Positions 43,308-52,127 of a DNA stretch of 64,000 nt are shown here, piece by piece (within the stretch, counting starts at the first letter, position 1; each line of letters opens with the position of its first letter). This stretch comes from Heliobacterium chlorum (GTDB lineage Bacteria > Bacillota > Desulfitobacteriia > Heliobacteriales > Heliobacteriaceae): positions 62,001 through 126,000 of the forward strand of contig NZ_JACVHF010000007.1 in assembly GCF_014502795.1 (NCBI RefSeq), written 5' to 3'. The notes under the pieces were generated by a model, which worked only from the letters and a program-made list of their open reading frames with translations, had not been told where the DNA came from and did not search any database. A program made the position numbers and the translations under genes.

Positions 43308-45701
43308 TTATTCCTCCCTCCACAAGCCGATAACCCCTTGGCCTAAAGCTAACCCGCCATCGTTCGCCGGCACCCGCCGGGGAATGAATACTTGGAATCC
43401 TTGCCGAGACAAAAGGTGGCGAACCATCGTCAATAGATAGGGATTTTGAAAGACACCACCGCCCAAAGCGACACGCTGTAGGCCCGTCTGATCACGGGTA
43501 CGCTGGACGGACACTTCGACCATCCGGGCAACCGTATTGTGAACGCGGCTTGCCAGTGTCTCGATCGTCACTCCCTGGGCTTTATCCTGAAGCAACTCTT
43601 CAAACACCGACGCAAAATCGATTAGATCCTTTTGAATCGCAAAAGGGTAGTGACCAAAGGCAAGGGCCTTATCGACCCAATCTTCCGTACATAATTTGTT
43701 CTCATCTAAACCGGCTTTCGACTGCTGTGAATGATCAGTAACGCCCAGTCGAAAACGAACCTGTTCCCCCAGCTCTAAAGGCGCCTGACCGTCATAGGTA
43801 TTTTCCAAACAGACCCCTATGATTGCTGAAAGGGCATCAAAAAAGCGGCCTGCGCTGGAGACTTGAGGGCTATTCAGTTTTTTTTCGACCATCATTCGAG
43901 CTTGTTCGATCACTGGTTGCTGTTCTGGAAAAAGTGTTTTCCCCTGTTCCCATCCTCGCGAACCAAGCGCTTCGCCAAGAAAGGCACAGGCTGTCAGCCA
44001 GGGTCGGCGGACGGCGGCTTCTCCGCCGGGAAGAAGGACGGGGCGAAGGTGAAACCAGCGCTCGTATGTTCGTAAGTCTCCTGTCAGAATCTCGAATCCC
44101 CAGATGGTTCCGTCTTCACCGAATCCAGTTCCGTCGAGAATTACGCCGATGGCCCGACCGGTCACACCATTATCGGCAAGTACAGCCGCTAGATGGGCGT
44201 GGTGATGCTGTACATCCTTCATCGCCAAATCCATTTCTTGCGCCAGTTCTGCAGCTAAGGCCGAAATACGATATTGGGGATGGAGATCCCGCAGGACTTG
44301 CTTTGGCCTAATATCGAGCAACGTCTGCAGGTTTTGTAGGCTTTCTAAATAGTTCTGCCGGCCTTCCCGGGTATCGACGTTTCCGATATATTGGCTAAAA
44401 TAAGCTTCCCCTCGCCCCAAAAGGGCAAAGGTATTTTTCGTCTCCGGTCCGGCGGCCAGAAGAGTATGCTTTAGCTTTCTCTCTGGCCAAGGTATCGCGA
44501 TGCCTCCCGGAACATATCCACGAGATCGACGGTAAAACTGCACTTCCCCATCGATCACTCGGACGACAGAGTCGTCACAACGGCTGATGATATTCCGGTC
44601 ATGGAGGACAAAGGCATCGGCGATGCTCACCAGTTGGTCTAAAGCCGCCTCATTCTCCCGCACCAGCGGAAGCCCGTTTGGGTTACCACTCGTCATCACG
44701 AGTAGATCGATCTGTTCGTCGAAAAGCATATGATGCATCGGTGTATAAGGAAGCATAAGGCCGACTGTTTTCGTTCCCGGTGCAATATTACTAGGAATTA
44801 CACCCTTATCGGTACCATCGAGGAGAAAATCCTTACAGCCATTTCTTTGTTCCAGGATGACGATCGGCGCCGCAGAACTGGTAAGCAGCCTTTCCTCCTG
44901 TGCACTGGCCCAAGCGATCAAACGTACCGTATCCATATCCCGGGCCATGAGGGCCAGTGCTTTGTACGGACGGTTCTTGCGACGCCGCAGTTCAGCTACA
45001 GCCGCAGCGTTCCGGCCATCACAAACGAGGTGAAAGCCGCCGAGGCCTTTCAAAGCGATGATCCTTCCCTGGCGGATCAGTCGGCGGAAGATCTCATCCC
45101 AGGGTCCTTCCATTCTTTTTCCATCCTGGCCGCATATCCATACCTGCGGCCCACAGTTCGGACAGGCCACCGGCTGGGCGTGAAAACGCCGGTCTAGAGG
45201 GTCCTCATATTCCCGGGCGCAGTCGGGACACATGGGAAAGGCATGCATGCTCGTCAAGGGACGATCATAGGGCACTTGTCGCACAATCGTAAAGCGCGGT
45301 CCACAGTGGGTGCAGTTGGTGAAAGGATAGCGGTAGTGCCGATCAAGAGGATCGGCCATCTCCTCTCTGCAGGCCGCACAAAGGGCAGCATCGGGCGGGA
45401 TACGGGCGGTTCGAAGGGCTTTGTCTTCACTTTGAACAATCGTAAAGCCTTGTAACCCTTGCACGGGGATATCACAAAGGATAATCTCCCTGACCCGGCT
45501 TAACTGGGGAGCTTGCTCCGGAAGGGCCTGCAGAAGTTTGTCAACCTGTTCAGGTTCCCCTTCCACAGTTATCTCGACGCCGGCAGGCCCGTTTAAGACC
45601 CATCCCGATAAACCTGCTTGTTTGGCCAGTTTAAAGACGAAAGGACGAAAGCCGACGCCTTGTACTGTTCCGGTGACCCTGATGAACTTGGCAACCTTCA
45701 A
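43308..45701 (-). CDS. hypF: Carbamoyltransferase HypF
   Basis: This protein of about 797 residues has the full HypF order: an acylphosphatase-like domain (about 1-90, RVTGTVQGVGFRPFV), two Cys4 zinc fingers (CAACREEMADP..YPFTNCTHCGPRF and CPDCAREYEDP...CPNCGP), a YrdC-like domain that makes the carbamoyl adenylate (LKGLGGFHLVCDG), and a Kae1-like domain with the metal site VQHHHAHLAAVLADNG. It transfers the carbamoyl group to HypE. TTG at 45701 has GGGGGGAA upstream and is preferred; an in-frame ATG at 45716 lies too close to its AAGGAG. Confidence 0.95.
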   Translation of the reverse strand: MKVAKFIRVTGTVQGVGFRPFVFKLAKQAGLSGWVLNGPAGVEITVEGEPEQVDKLLQALPEQAPQLSRVREIILCDIPVQGLQGFTIVQSEDKALRTARIPPDAALCAACREEMADPLDRHYRYPFTNCTHCGPRFTIVRQVPYDRPLTSMHAFPMCPDCAREYEDPLDRRFHAQPVACPNCGPQVWICGQDGKRMEGPWDEIFRRLIRQGRIIALKGLGGFHLVCDGRNAAAVAELRRRKNRPYKALALMARDMDTVRLIAWASAQEERLLTSSAAPIVILEQRNGCKDFLLDGTDKGVIPSNIAPGTKTVGLMLPYTPMHHMLFDEQIDLLVMTSGNPNGLPLVRENEAALDQLVSIADAFVLHDRNIISRCDDSVVRVIDGEVQFYRRSRGYVPGGIAIPWPERKLKHTLLAAGPETKNTFALLGRGEAYFSQYIGNVDTREGRQNYLESLQNLQTLLDIRPKQVLRDLHPQYRISALAAELAQEMDLAMKDVQHHHAHLAAVLADNGVTGRAIGVILDGTGFGEDGTIWGFEILTGDLRTYERWFHLRPVLLPGGEAAVRRPWLTACAFLGEALGSRGWEQGKTLFPEQQPVIEQARMMVEKKLNSPQVSSAGRFFDALSAIIGVCLENTYDGQAPLELGEQVRFRLGVTDHSQQSKAGLDENKLCTEDWVDKALAFGHYPFAIQKDLIDFASVFEELLQDKAQGVTIETLASRVHNTVARMVEVSVQRTRDQTGLQRVALGGGVFQNPYLLTMVRHLLSRQGFQVFIPRRVPANDGGLALGQGVIGLWREE

Positions 45702-45813
45702 CAGACTTCCCCCCATTCTCCTTACAGCGTTCTACCACCATCTCTATATACTTCGCATACTTCGAAGTGCTCTATCTATATCCGTACAGGATCTTGTTCA
45801 AAGACCAATTCCT

Positions 45814-46473
45814 TTATTGCTTCTCTGAATGAACCTGGGCCACTAACCAGTCGATCCAACGCTCCATCCCCTCGCCGGTCCGTGCCGATAGATCAAATCT
45901 AGGCAACCCGGGATGGATCCGTTCTAAATCCACGGCTAACTCTTCCAGATTGAAGTCCGTAAATGGCAGCAGGTCGATCTTGTTGAGGATCATTGCCCCT
46001 GCTTCTCGAAACATGAGGGGATATTTCGGTACTTTATCGTTGCCTTCCGTCGTCGACAGAACGACGACTTTTACCGTTTCCCCCAAGTCAAACTCGGCGG
46101 GGCAAACGAGGTTGCCCACGTTTTCGACGATGAGCAGATCCAATTGCTCCAGTGGAAAATTATCCAGCACATCCCGAACCATGGCGGCATCGAGGTGACA
46201 GGCGCCATGGGTGTTGATTTGAACAACAGGGATCCCCTGGCGGGCCACTCGTTCCGCATCTTTCGTGGTGGCCACATCCCCTTCGATCACAGCCACCTTC
46301 AAGCGGTCCTTCACCAAGGCCAATGTTTTTTCCAACAACGTGGTCTTCCCGGCACCAGGCGAGCTCATCAAATTTAAGAAGTAGACACCTTTCTGCCGGA
46401 GCTTTTCACGGTTTTCCTCAGCCACGGTTTGGTTTGTGCCGAGCAAGTTGTGACCTAGTTTGATGATTTGCAT
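45814..46473 (-). CDS. hypB: Nickel-inserting GTPase HypB
   Basis: The 219-residue protein has the HypB GTPase fold: P-loop MSSPGAGKTTLLEK, EGDVATTKDAERV, VENVGNLVCPAEFDLGE with the conserved Cys, and NKIDLLPF. The metal-site pattern GACHLDA is present. There is no His-rich N-terminal stretch, so it can only deliver nickel, not store it. It acts with HypA in loading Ni into the HupL precursor. Only 2 nt separate it from hypA, and about 110 nt from hypF. Confidence 0.96.
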   Translation of the reverse strand: MQIIKLGHNLLGTNQTVAEENREKLRQKGVYFLNLMSSPGAGKTTLLEKTLALVKDRLKVAVIEGDVATTKDAERVARQGIPVVQINTHGACHLDAAMVRDVLDNFPLEQLDLLIVENVGNLVCPAEFDLGETVKVVVLSTTEGNDKVPKYPLMFREAGAMILNKIDLLPFTDFNLEELAVDLERIHPGLPRFDLSARTGEGMERWIDWLVAQVHSEKQ

Positions 46474-46475
46474 CG

Positions 46476-46823
46476 TCAGTCACCTTCAAAAAAATCGATT
46501 TGTAGTTCCCGCCCTTGAATGATGTCGACAGCCAAGCCACCGCATTGAGGACAAATGAACAGGTAATTGTCTTCCACTGCAAACTCTGCGGAGCAGCTTT
46601 GGCAGCGCCCTCGCGTCTCCCGCTCCTCAATTTGCAAATCCGCCTCTGGAGAGAATGGTGGATATTGGCGAAGCACAGAAAAGGCAAATTGCAGGGCATC
46701 GGGCAAGGCATGGGTAAGCTGCCCTACGATGAGCTTTACCTTATGGATCTGCCGAATATTGTGCTTCTTCGCTTCCTCGGAGAGCACCTCGACAAGGCTC
46801 TCCATCAGAGCCATTTCATGCAT
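46476..46823 (-). CDS. hypA: Hydrogenase nickel metallochaperone HypA
   Basis: The 115-residue protein begins MHEMALMESLVEVL; the Met1-His2-Glu3 opening binds nickel. A Cys4 zinc site CQSCSAEFAVEDNYLFICPQC fills its second half. The ATG at 46823 is preferred, with CAGGAGGG upstream; a longer start at 46853 has no ribosome site and would bury the nickel-binding N-terminus. It hands Ni to HypB/HupL. An 8-bp hairpin lies upstream, between hupD and hypA. Confidence 0.95.
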   Translation of the reverse strand: MHEMALMESLVEVLSEEAKKHNIRQIHKVKLIVGQLTHALPDALQFAFSVLRQYPPFSPEADLQIEERETRGRCQSCSAEFAVEDNYLFICPQCGGLAVDIIQGRELQIDFFEGD

Positions 46824-46873
46824 GGGTTTCCCTCCTGTAACATCTTCCACCAAAGGTGGACAAGAGCAGGAAA

Positions 46874-46896
46874 GGTCACGGCATGACTCCGTGACC
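46874..46896 (-). terminator. Intra-operon hairpin between hupD and hypA
   Basis: GGTCACGG (46874-46881) pairs with CCGTGACC (46889-46896) in the 108-nt gap. The minus-strand tail is TTTCC, so it may attenuate or process the transcript between the structural genes and the hyp genes. Confidence 0.5.
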
Positions 46897-46931
46897 TAAC
46901 ATACTATTTCTATGTGTTCGTTAGGAATATT

Positions 46932-47417
46932 TTACCCCATCTTGGGCTTTACATCTATATCCCACTGCTCAAGCTGCGCTCGCACCGCCGCAAGGACTTG
47001 CGGAAAAACAGACTGTACCGTTGGAGATAGTTGCAGACCCCACTCCAAGTTGTCCGGTTGGACACCGATGAGGACCATTTCCGGCGGCAGTTGCCCCCGG
47101 AAACTGGCTAGGGCCAACACTTCTTGAAAGCCCATCTGGTGCTGTGACATCTTTACACCCAGATACTGAGGTAGTTCGTCGCCTTCTAGACGAATAAGGG
47201 TTCCCGGTTCCTTACCCACGTTGACGGCGTCAATGCAGAGGAACCGCTCTGCCGATTCCAGTGTATCCAGGAGCAGCAGACCCAATGTTCCCCCGTCGAT
47301 CAATTCCACCTCCGGCGGAAAGCTGTACGCTTTTTCGAGAGCCTCTATGGTATGCACCCCGAGGCCCTCGTCAGTGAACAAGAGATTGCCTAGACCCATG
47401 ACGATGATTTTCTTCAT
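46932..47417 (-). CDS. hupD: Hydrogenase maturation endopeptidase HupD/HyaD type
   Basis: The 161-residue protein begins KKIIVMGLGNLLFTDEGLGVHTIEAL, where the Glu of DEG is a nickel ligand, and continues VELIDGGTLGLLLLDTLESAERFLCIDAVNVG (metal ligand Asp) and the later HQMGF (metal ligand His) of this family. It removes the C-terminal extension of the HupL precursor after nickel is inserted. ATG at 47417 is preferred. It lies 48 nt after hupC and before the hyp genes. Confidence 0.94.
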   Translation of the reverse strand: MKKIIVMGLGNLLFTDEGLGVHTIEALEKAYSFPPEVELIDGGTLGLLLLDTLESAERFLCIDAVNVGKEPGTLIRLEGDELPQYLGVKMSQHQMGFQEVLALASFRGQLPPEMVLIGVQPDNLEWGLQLSPTVQSVFPQVLAAVRAQLEQWDIDVKPKMG

Positions 47418-47465
47418 GTTTTTCTGTCCTAACATGTAGTTTGTTCGCTTCCGGTCCTAGCCATA

Positions 47466-48149
47466 TTACTCTTCACAGTGGAATTTATAGCCGCTGACCA
47501 TGGACGATAAGGTACCGTTTCGGGCAAACATATCGTGCCGGAGAGAAAGGTACAGGTGGACCACCACAAAGGCCACGATACCCCAGGCCATCATCCGGTG
47601 CAACATGTGAACAGTAAAACTAGGCCCAAAGATGCTGAATACCCAGCTGAAGCTGTTGAAAAATCCGTTTGGATGCAGTTCACCATACATGGCAAAGCCG
47701 CTGATCGCCATAAAGACAGAACCGACCATGATGAAGCCAAAATAGGCGAGGTTCGCCACGGGGTTATGGCCGAGATGCTCCTCTTTATGGTGCCTGAGGA
47801 AAAGGTAGCTCAGCAGCACATCGAAAAACTCCAGCCAGAACTCTCTTTGCCAGGGCCAATGGTGGCTCCGGGCGTACTCGTTGCCGACGAAGGCCCAGTA
47901 CAGCCGGAACAGATAGACGGCGACGAAAACGTATCCTGCCGCCATATGCCACATGAAAGTCCGGCCCATCCAAAAGACGGTAGCCGCATCACCGGTGACG
48001 ACGGTCGGCCGCAGAACGGGATTGCCGATATACAAACCGGTCGCCATCAGCAGGACGATGCAAAGGGCATTGATCCAGTGATAGACGCGGACGGGAAGCT
48101 CCCAAACATAGACCGTTTTCATACAGGTGAGCTTGTTCATATCCTTCAT
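47466..48149 (-). CDS. hupC: Hydrogenase cytochrome b subunit HupC
   Basis: The 227-residue protein is a Ni/Fe-hydrogenase b-type cytochrome with four or five membrane helices, several carrying haem-ligand histidines: VYVWELPVRVYHWINALCI, WHMAAGYVFVAVYLF, LSYLFLRHHK, and FTVHMLHRMMAWGIVAFVVVHLYLS. It anchors the HupSL dimer to the membrane and passes electrons to the quinone pool. AAGGAGGGGATCGGC precedes the ATG at 48149, 13 nt after hupL. The region 40316-40517 is a decayed copy of it. Confidence 0.96.
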   Translation of the reverse strand: MKDMNKLTCMKTVYVWELPVRVYHWINALCIVLLMATGLYIGNPVLRPTVVTGDAATVFWMGRTFMWHMAAGYVFVAVYLFRLYWAFVGNEYARSHHWPWQREFWLEFFDVLLSYLFLRHHKEEHLGHNPVANLAYFGFIMVGSVFMAISGFAMYGELHPNGFFNSFSWVFSIFGPSFTVHMLHRMMAWGIVAFVVVHLYLSLRHDMFARNGTLSSMVSGYKFHCEE

Positions 48150-48162
48150 GCCGATCCCCTCC

Positions 48163-49899
48163 TTAACGCAGGATGTCGACTTTAGTCGTCTCCTGGGTTT
48201 CCGTATCGACCAAGTGGGCCGCACAAGCGAGGCAGGGATCGAAGGAATGGATCGTCCGGAGCAGTTCCAACGGCTGATCCTGCTTAGCCATCGGTGTTCC
48301 CACCAAGGCCGATTCGTAAGCGCCTTTTTGGCCTTTGTGGTCTTTCGGCGAAGCATTCCATGTCGACGGTACTACACATTGGTAATTGGCAATTTTACCG
48401 TCTTTAATGTGAACCCAGTGGCTCAAGGCGCCGCGAGGCGCTTCCGTCAAGCCGACGCCTTTGCAGTCTTTTTCCCAGGTCGAAGGTTCCCATTTTTCAC
48501 TGTTAAAGGTCTTCTGATCACCCGATTTGACGTTAGCGACCAGTTCTTGGAAGAACTTCTTCAGCCACACGGCAGAGAGCTTCGTCTCAATACCCCGCGC
48601 AGCGGTCCGACCGAGCGTGGAGAAGAGAGCTTCCGGACCAACACCGAGGCCGGCGAGCACCTTGTCGACTTCATCCTTGACCAGCTCATGAGCCAGGCAG
48701 TCTTTTTTGGCGTAGGCCACGAGCATCCGAGCCAGAGGACCCACTTCCATCGGGTGGTCTTTCCAGCGGGGTGACTTGACCCAGGAATAAGCTTTGTTGA
48801 ATTCGCCGGACTCATCGAGCGTATCATAGGGAGGCTTAGGACCGGTGTATTTGATTTGCGTTTCCCCTTCCCAGGGATGGAGTCCGCTCTTGGAGTTATT
48901 GTACCAGGAGTGATCTGTATACTCCAAGATTTGTTGGGGATCGCGCGGATCCACGTCGAGCACTTCTGATAGATTTTTGTTGAGAATGGCGCCCCGGGGA
49001 AAGAGGAACCCAGAGGGATCGTTGATATGAGTCGTCGGTAAATCGCCAAAACAGAGGAAGTTGCCGAGCCCGCCGCCGTAGGCCGCCGTATCCTTATAGA
49101 AGGAGGCGATAGCCAAGAGGTCGGGGATGTAGACTTGTTCGACAAACTCCATGGCTTCATCGATGAGCTTGCCAATCAGGTTGAACTTCTCGATATTGAT
49201 AGCGTTATCACCGTCGATGTTGATCGCCGAGGCCATACCACCGACAAGATAGTTCGGGTGAGGGTTTTTACCGCCAAAGATGGTGTGGATCTTAACGATC
49301 TCTTTTTGCCAGTTCAGCGCCTCCAGGTAGTGGGCCACCGCCATCAGGTTAGCTTCCGGCGGCAGTTTGTAGGCCGGGTGTCCCCAGTAGGCGTTAGCGA
49401 AGATGCCAAGTTGACCGCTTTCCACAAAGGTTTTCAGCTTGTTCTGGACGTCTCGGAAATAGCCTGCCGTTGACTTGGGCCAGCGGGAAAGGCTCTGCGC
49501 CAGTTGGGCCGTCGCTGCCGGATCTGCTTTGAGTGCATTGGGAATATCGACCCAGTCCGGTGCATGGAGATGATAGAAGTGAACCACATGGTCGTGAACA
49601 TACAGGGCGGTAAACATGATGTTGCGGATCAGTTCTGCGTTTTTGGGGATGGTAATCTTCAGGGCATCTTCAACGGATCGTACGGAGGTGAGGGCATGGA
49701 TCGTGGTACATACGCCACAGATGCGTTGAACGAGAGCCCAAGCATCGCGAGGATCCCGATCGCGCAAGATGATTTCGAGGCCGCGAATCATGGTACCGGC
49801 GCTGGCGGCATCGACGATTTTTCCGCCTTCTACTTTCGCTTCAATCCGTAGGTGACCTTCAATCCGGGTAACCGGATCAACGACAATTCGTTCTGCCAT
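48163..49899 (-). CDS. hupL: Uptake [NiFe]-hydrogenase large subunit HupL
   Basis: The 578-residue protein has the two Cys motifs that hold the [NiFe] site: [14 protein letters not shown] near residue 61 and DPCLACAAH near the C-terminus. The precursor ends with an extension of about 17 residues after His (LVDTETQ...), the piece removed by HupD. Together with the TAT-exported HupS and cytochrome HupC, this is a group 1 membrane-bound uptake hydrogenase, which oxidises H2 outside the cell. It follows hupS after 8 nt. Confidence 0.98.
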   Translation of the reverse strand: MAERIVVDPVTRIEGHLRIEAKVEGGKIVDAASAGTMIRGLEIILRDRDPRDAWALVQRICGVCTTIHALTSVRSVEDALKITIPKNAELIRNIMFTALYVHDHVVHFYHLHAPDWVDIPNALKADPAATAQLAQSLSRWPKSTAGYFRDVQNKLKTFVESGQLGIFANAYWGHPAYKLPPEANLMAVAHYLEALNWQKEIVKIHTIFGGKNPHPNYLVGGMASAINIDGDNAINIEKFNLIGKLIDEAMEFVEQVYIPDLLAIASFYKDTAAYGGGLGNFLCFGDLPTTHINDPSGFLFPRGAILNKNLSEVLDVDPRDPQQILEYTDHSWYNNSKSGLHPWEGETQIKYTGPKPPYDTLDESGEFNKAYSWVKSPRWKDHPMEVGPLARMLVAYAKKDCLAHELVKDEVDKVLAGLGVGPEALFSTLGRTAARGIETKLSAVWLKKFFQELVANVKSGDQKTFNSEKWEPSTWEKDCKGVGLTEAPRGALSHWVHIKDGKIANYQCVVPSTWNASPKDHKGQKGAYESALVGTPMAKQDQPLELLRTIHSFDPCLACAAHLVDTETQETTKVDILR

Positions 49900-49907
49900 T
49901 AATTATC

Positions 49908-51023
49908 TCAACCTCCCATGCTGTTTTTGCAGGGTTTTTCTGCTTCGGCTTTATCATGGGCCTTCTTGGTGACCGCCGAAAAACCGGCGTGGACGGCAGC
50001 ACCGGCGACGGCGGCCCCCACGGCAGCGGCACCGAAGGTGTCCACATTCATACCGATTTTTAAGCCGGGCACATCAGACAGGTGCGTATAGAGAGACTGA
50101 CCGCCCGTATTGTCCCAGAAGCCTTTTTCGGAACAACCGATACAAGGGTGTCCGGACTTGATGGGATAACTCAGTCCGCCGTTCCATTCCAAATTGGAAC
50201 AAGAGTTGTACGTGTTCGGCCCTTTACAACCGACCTTGTAGAGGCACCAGCCTTCTTTCGCCCCTTGGTCGTCGAAGGATTCCACAAACAAGCCCGCATC
50301 GAAATAAGCTCGGCGGTTACACTTGTCATGAATGCGATGGCCGTAGAAAGCTTTCGGCCGACCTTGACTATCCAGTTCAGGTAGGCGTTCAAAGGTGAGG
50401 AGGTGAGTGATCACACCGGCCATGACTTCCGCAATGGGCGGGCAGCCGGGAACATTGATGATCGGTTTGTCCTTAATGATGTCTTGAACGGCCACCGCGC
50501 CCGTCGGATTGGGGTTGGCCGATTGGACACAGCCTACGGTAGCGCAAGATCCCCAGGCAATGATGGCTTTTGCGTTTTTGGCTTCCTCTTTAAGAATGTC
50601 CACCGCTGTCCGTCCAGCCAAAACGCAGTAGATGCCGTCGTCCTTCGTGGGGATGGAACCTTCGATGGCCAGTATGTAGTTGCCTTTGTTCTCTTCCATG
50701 ACCTTTTGGGCGGCCGCTTCCGCATGATGGCCTGCTGCCGCCATGAGCGTCTCATCGTAGTCGAGTGAGATCATGTTAAGAATGATGTCTGCAGCGATCG
50801 GATGCTGCGTACGGATAAATGATTCGGTGCAGCAGGTGCACTCTTGTAAGTGGCGCCAGATGACAGGCAGGCGCTTCTTCGTTTCCAAAGCTTCCGCAAT
50901 CTGGCTCGTCGCCCCAGCACCTAGTCCCAGGGATGCCGCCATCACCGTACAAAATTTTAAAAAGTCTCGCCGATTGACACCGCGGCGCTGCAGATGTCCG
51001 TAAAAGGTATCCTCTGTTGGCAT
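49908..51023 (-). CDS. hupS: Uptake [NiFe]-hydrogenase small subunit HupS
   Basis: The 371-residue protein starts with a TAT signal (VNRRDFLKFCTVMAASLGLG), so the complex is exported folded. Cysteine motifs for the three Fe-S clusters are present (ECTCCTESF, GSCATVGCV, VPGCPP, and later CxxC/H-rich segments: HDKCNRRAYFD, CLYKVGCKGPNTYNSC, SGHPCIGCSEKGFWD). A hydrophobic C-terminal helix (about 330-350, AAAVGAAVAGAAVHAG) anchors it. ATG at 51023 has TTAGGGGTGAG upstream. It is the first gene of the hydrogenase operon; a promoter lies about 130 nt before it. Confidence 0.98.
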   Translation of the reverse strand: MPTEDTFYGHLQRRGVNRRDFLKFCTVMAASLGLGAGATSQIAEALETKKRLPVIWRHLQECTCCTESFIRTQHPIAADIILNMISLDYDETLMAAAGHHAEAAAQKVMEENKGNYILAIEGSIPTKDDGIYCVLAGRTAVDILKEEAKNAKAIIAWGSCATVGCVQSANPNPTGAVAVQDIIKDKPIINVPGCPPIAEVMAGVITHLLTFERLPELDSQGRPKAFYGHRIHDKCNRRAYFDAGLFVESFDDQGAKEGWCLYKVGCKGPNTYNSCSNLEWNGGLSYPIKSGHPCIGCSEKGFWDNTGGQSLYTHLSDVPGLKIGMNVDTFGAAAVGAAVAGAAVHAGFSAVTKKAHDKAEAEKPCKNSMGG

Positions 51024-51148
51024 CTAATCTCACCCCTAAATTTTCTAATTCTTCACAAAATGCGGAAAGCGAACAAAAGGTCTCAAACCTCTTGTCCGCT
51101 TTACACACTGGAAACCCGTACTCTTTATACGCTTTTCCGATTGAGTTT

Positions 51149-51190
51149 ATCTTACCTCGCAAAAAATCGGCTGGCAAGCAATTATTGCCA
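51149..51190 (-). promoter_or_regulatory. hupS promoter with inverted repeat over the -35
   Basis: On the minus strand TTGCCA (51177-51172), a 17-nt spacer and TAAGAT (51154-51149) form a plausible sigma promoter. An inverted repeat TGGCAA-N7-TTGCCA (51172-51190) has one arm exactly on the -35, a good place for an operator. Confidence 0.5.
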
Positions 51191-51324
51191 CTAAAGAAAA
51201 GAAATATATTCACATTGCTAAGTTTGCAGTCATAAATGCAATCATTTTATTCATAGTATGGGGTCTGCATATTTACTGATTTTGTTGAATATATACCAGT
51301 GATATGGAAAAAGGAGGAAGACGC

Positions 51325-51969
51325 ATGAGACACCATCGGCAGGTTCTCTTATGGTATCTTCCGCTCTGCTCGTTACTTCCGTTCCTGACGCTCTCATTGT
51401 CGAATACGGAGGCTTATGGGGCGACAAGACCGGAAATCACTATATCCCAGGACAGGGTTGTTCCCTCAACTATCAATTCCTCTATCACTTCATCGGAAAT
51501 TCCCCTTTATCGGAGTACCATCACTGCAGAGTCTCCCCACCCTTCTGTCAGCAACATCTTAACAGACGATCAGTTCGTCCATTTAGCGAAGGAAGCCGAC
51601 AAACAACTGGCCATAGCCCTTTTTGTTCAAAACCCTCAATGGCTACATGAGAACGGGCTGAAGCCGGTGACGATCAAGAGTAAAGATGACTTGATAAAGC
51701 TTTTATCCCCTTACTGGACAGAGGGGATGATCGAGGATATCTGGAGATCAGGGTCCGAGTTGATGCCTAATTTACCTTGGGGATTCTACTCGGAAGGACC
51801 ACCCATGCTTTTTCTAGCGAAGGACGTACAAGTGACAGAACATCATCCTTCTCAGTCAAACCCGACGACGATTACCATCTCCGGTATCGTCCCCAACTAT
51901 TTTGGGGACGAGGCAAAAGTACAACTCCGCCTGGTTTTGACCGACAAGGGTTGGCGGGCTGAGTATTAA
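51325..51969 (+). CDS. Secreted protein of unknown function
   Basis: This 214-residue protein starts with a signal peptide (LPLCSLLPFLTLSLSNTEAYG). A Ser/Thr-rich link follows, then a folded domain of about 150 residues with KSKDDLIKLLSPYWTEGMIEDIW and a beta-rich C-terminus that ends LVLTDKGWRAEY. The pattern recalls small secreted inhibitor- or immunity-type domains of Bacillus (for example the IseA group), but I cannot confirm it. AAAGGAGGA fixes the ATG at 51325. It is divergent from hupS and convergent with the cobalamin regulator, sharing a terminator with it. Confidence 0.7.
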   Translation: MRHHRQVLLWYLPLCSLLPFLTLSLSNTEAYGATRPEITISQDRVVPSTINSSITSSEIPLYRSTITAESPHPSVSNILTDDQFVHLAKEADKQLAIALFVQNPQWLHENGLKPVTIKSKDDLIKLLSPYWTEGMIEDIWRSGSELMPNLPWGFYSEGPPMLFLAKDVQVTEHHPSQSNPTTITISGIVPNYFGDEAKVQLRLVLTDKGWRAEY

Positions 51970-52039
51970 TCTACAAAAGTAGGCATATTAAAATTAAAGG
52001 GCTGTCATCGAATGAAAGCATTCTTGTATTAATCGGTAC

Positions 52040-52075
52040 AAAAAATGAAGGCCACCCTCAAAAAGGGTAGCCTTC
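52040..52075. terminator. Bidirectional terminator
   Basis: GAAGGCCACCC (52047-52057) pairs, with one mismatch, with GGGTAGCCTTC (52065-52075). The minus strand then reads ATTTTTT, the plus strand TTCCTTATT. Confidence 0.8.
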
Positions 52076-52127
52076 TTCCTTATTCACCGGAATTAACTTT
52101 CGCTAATAATGGAAAGTAACTTACCGA

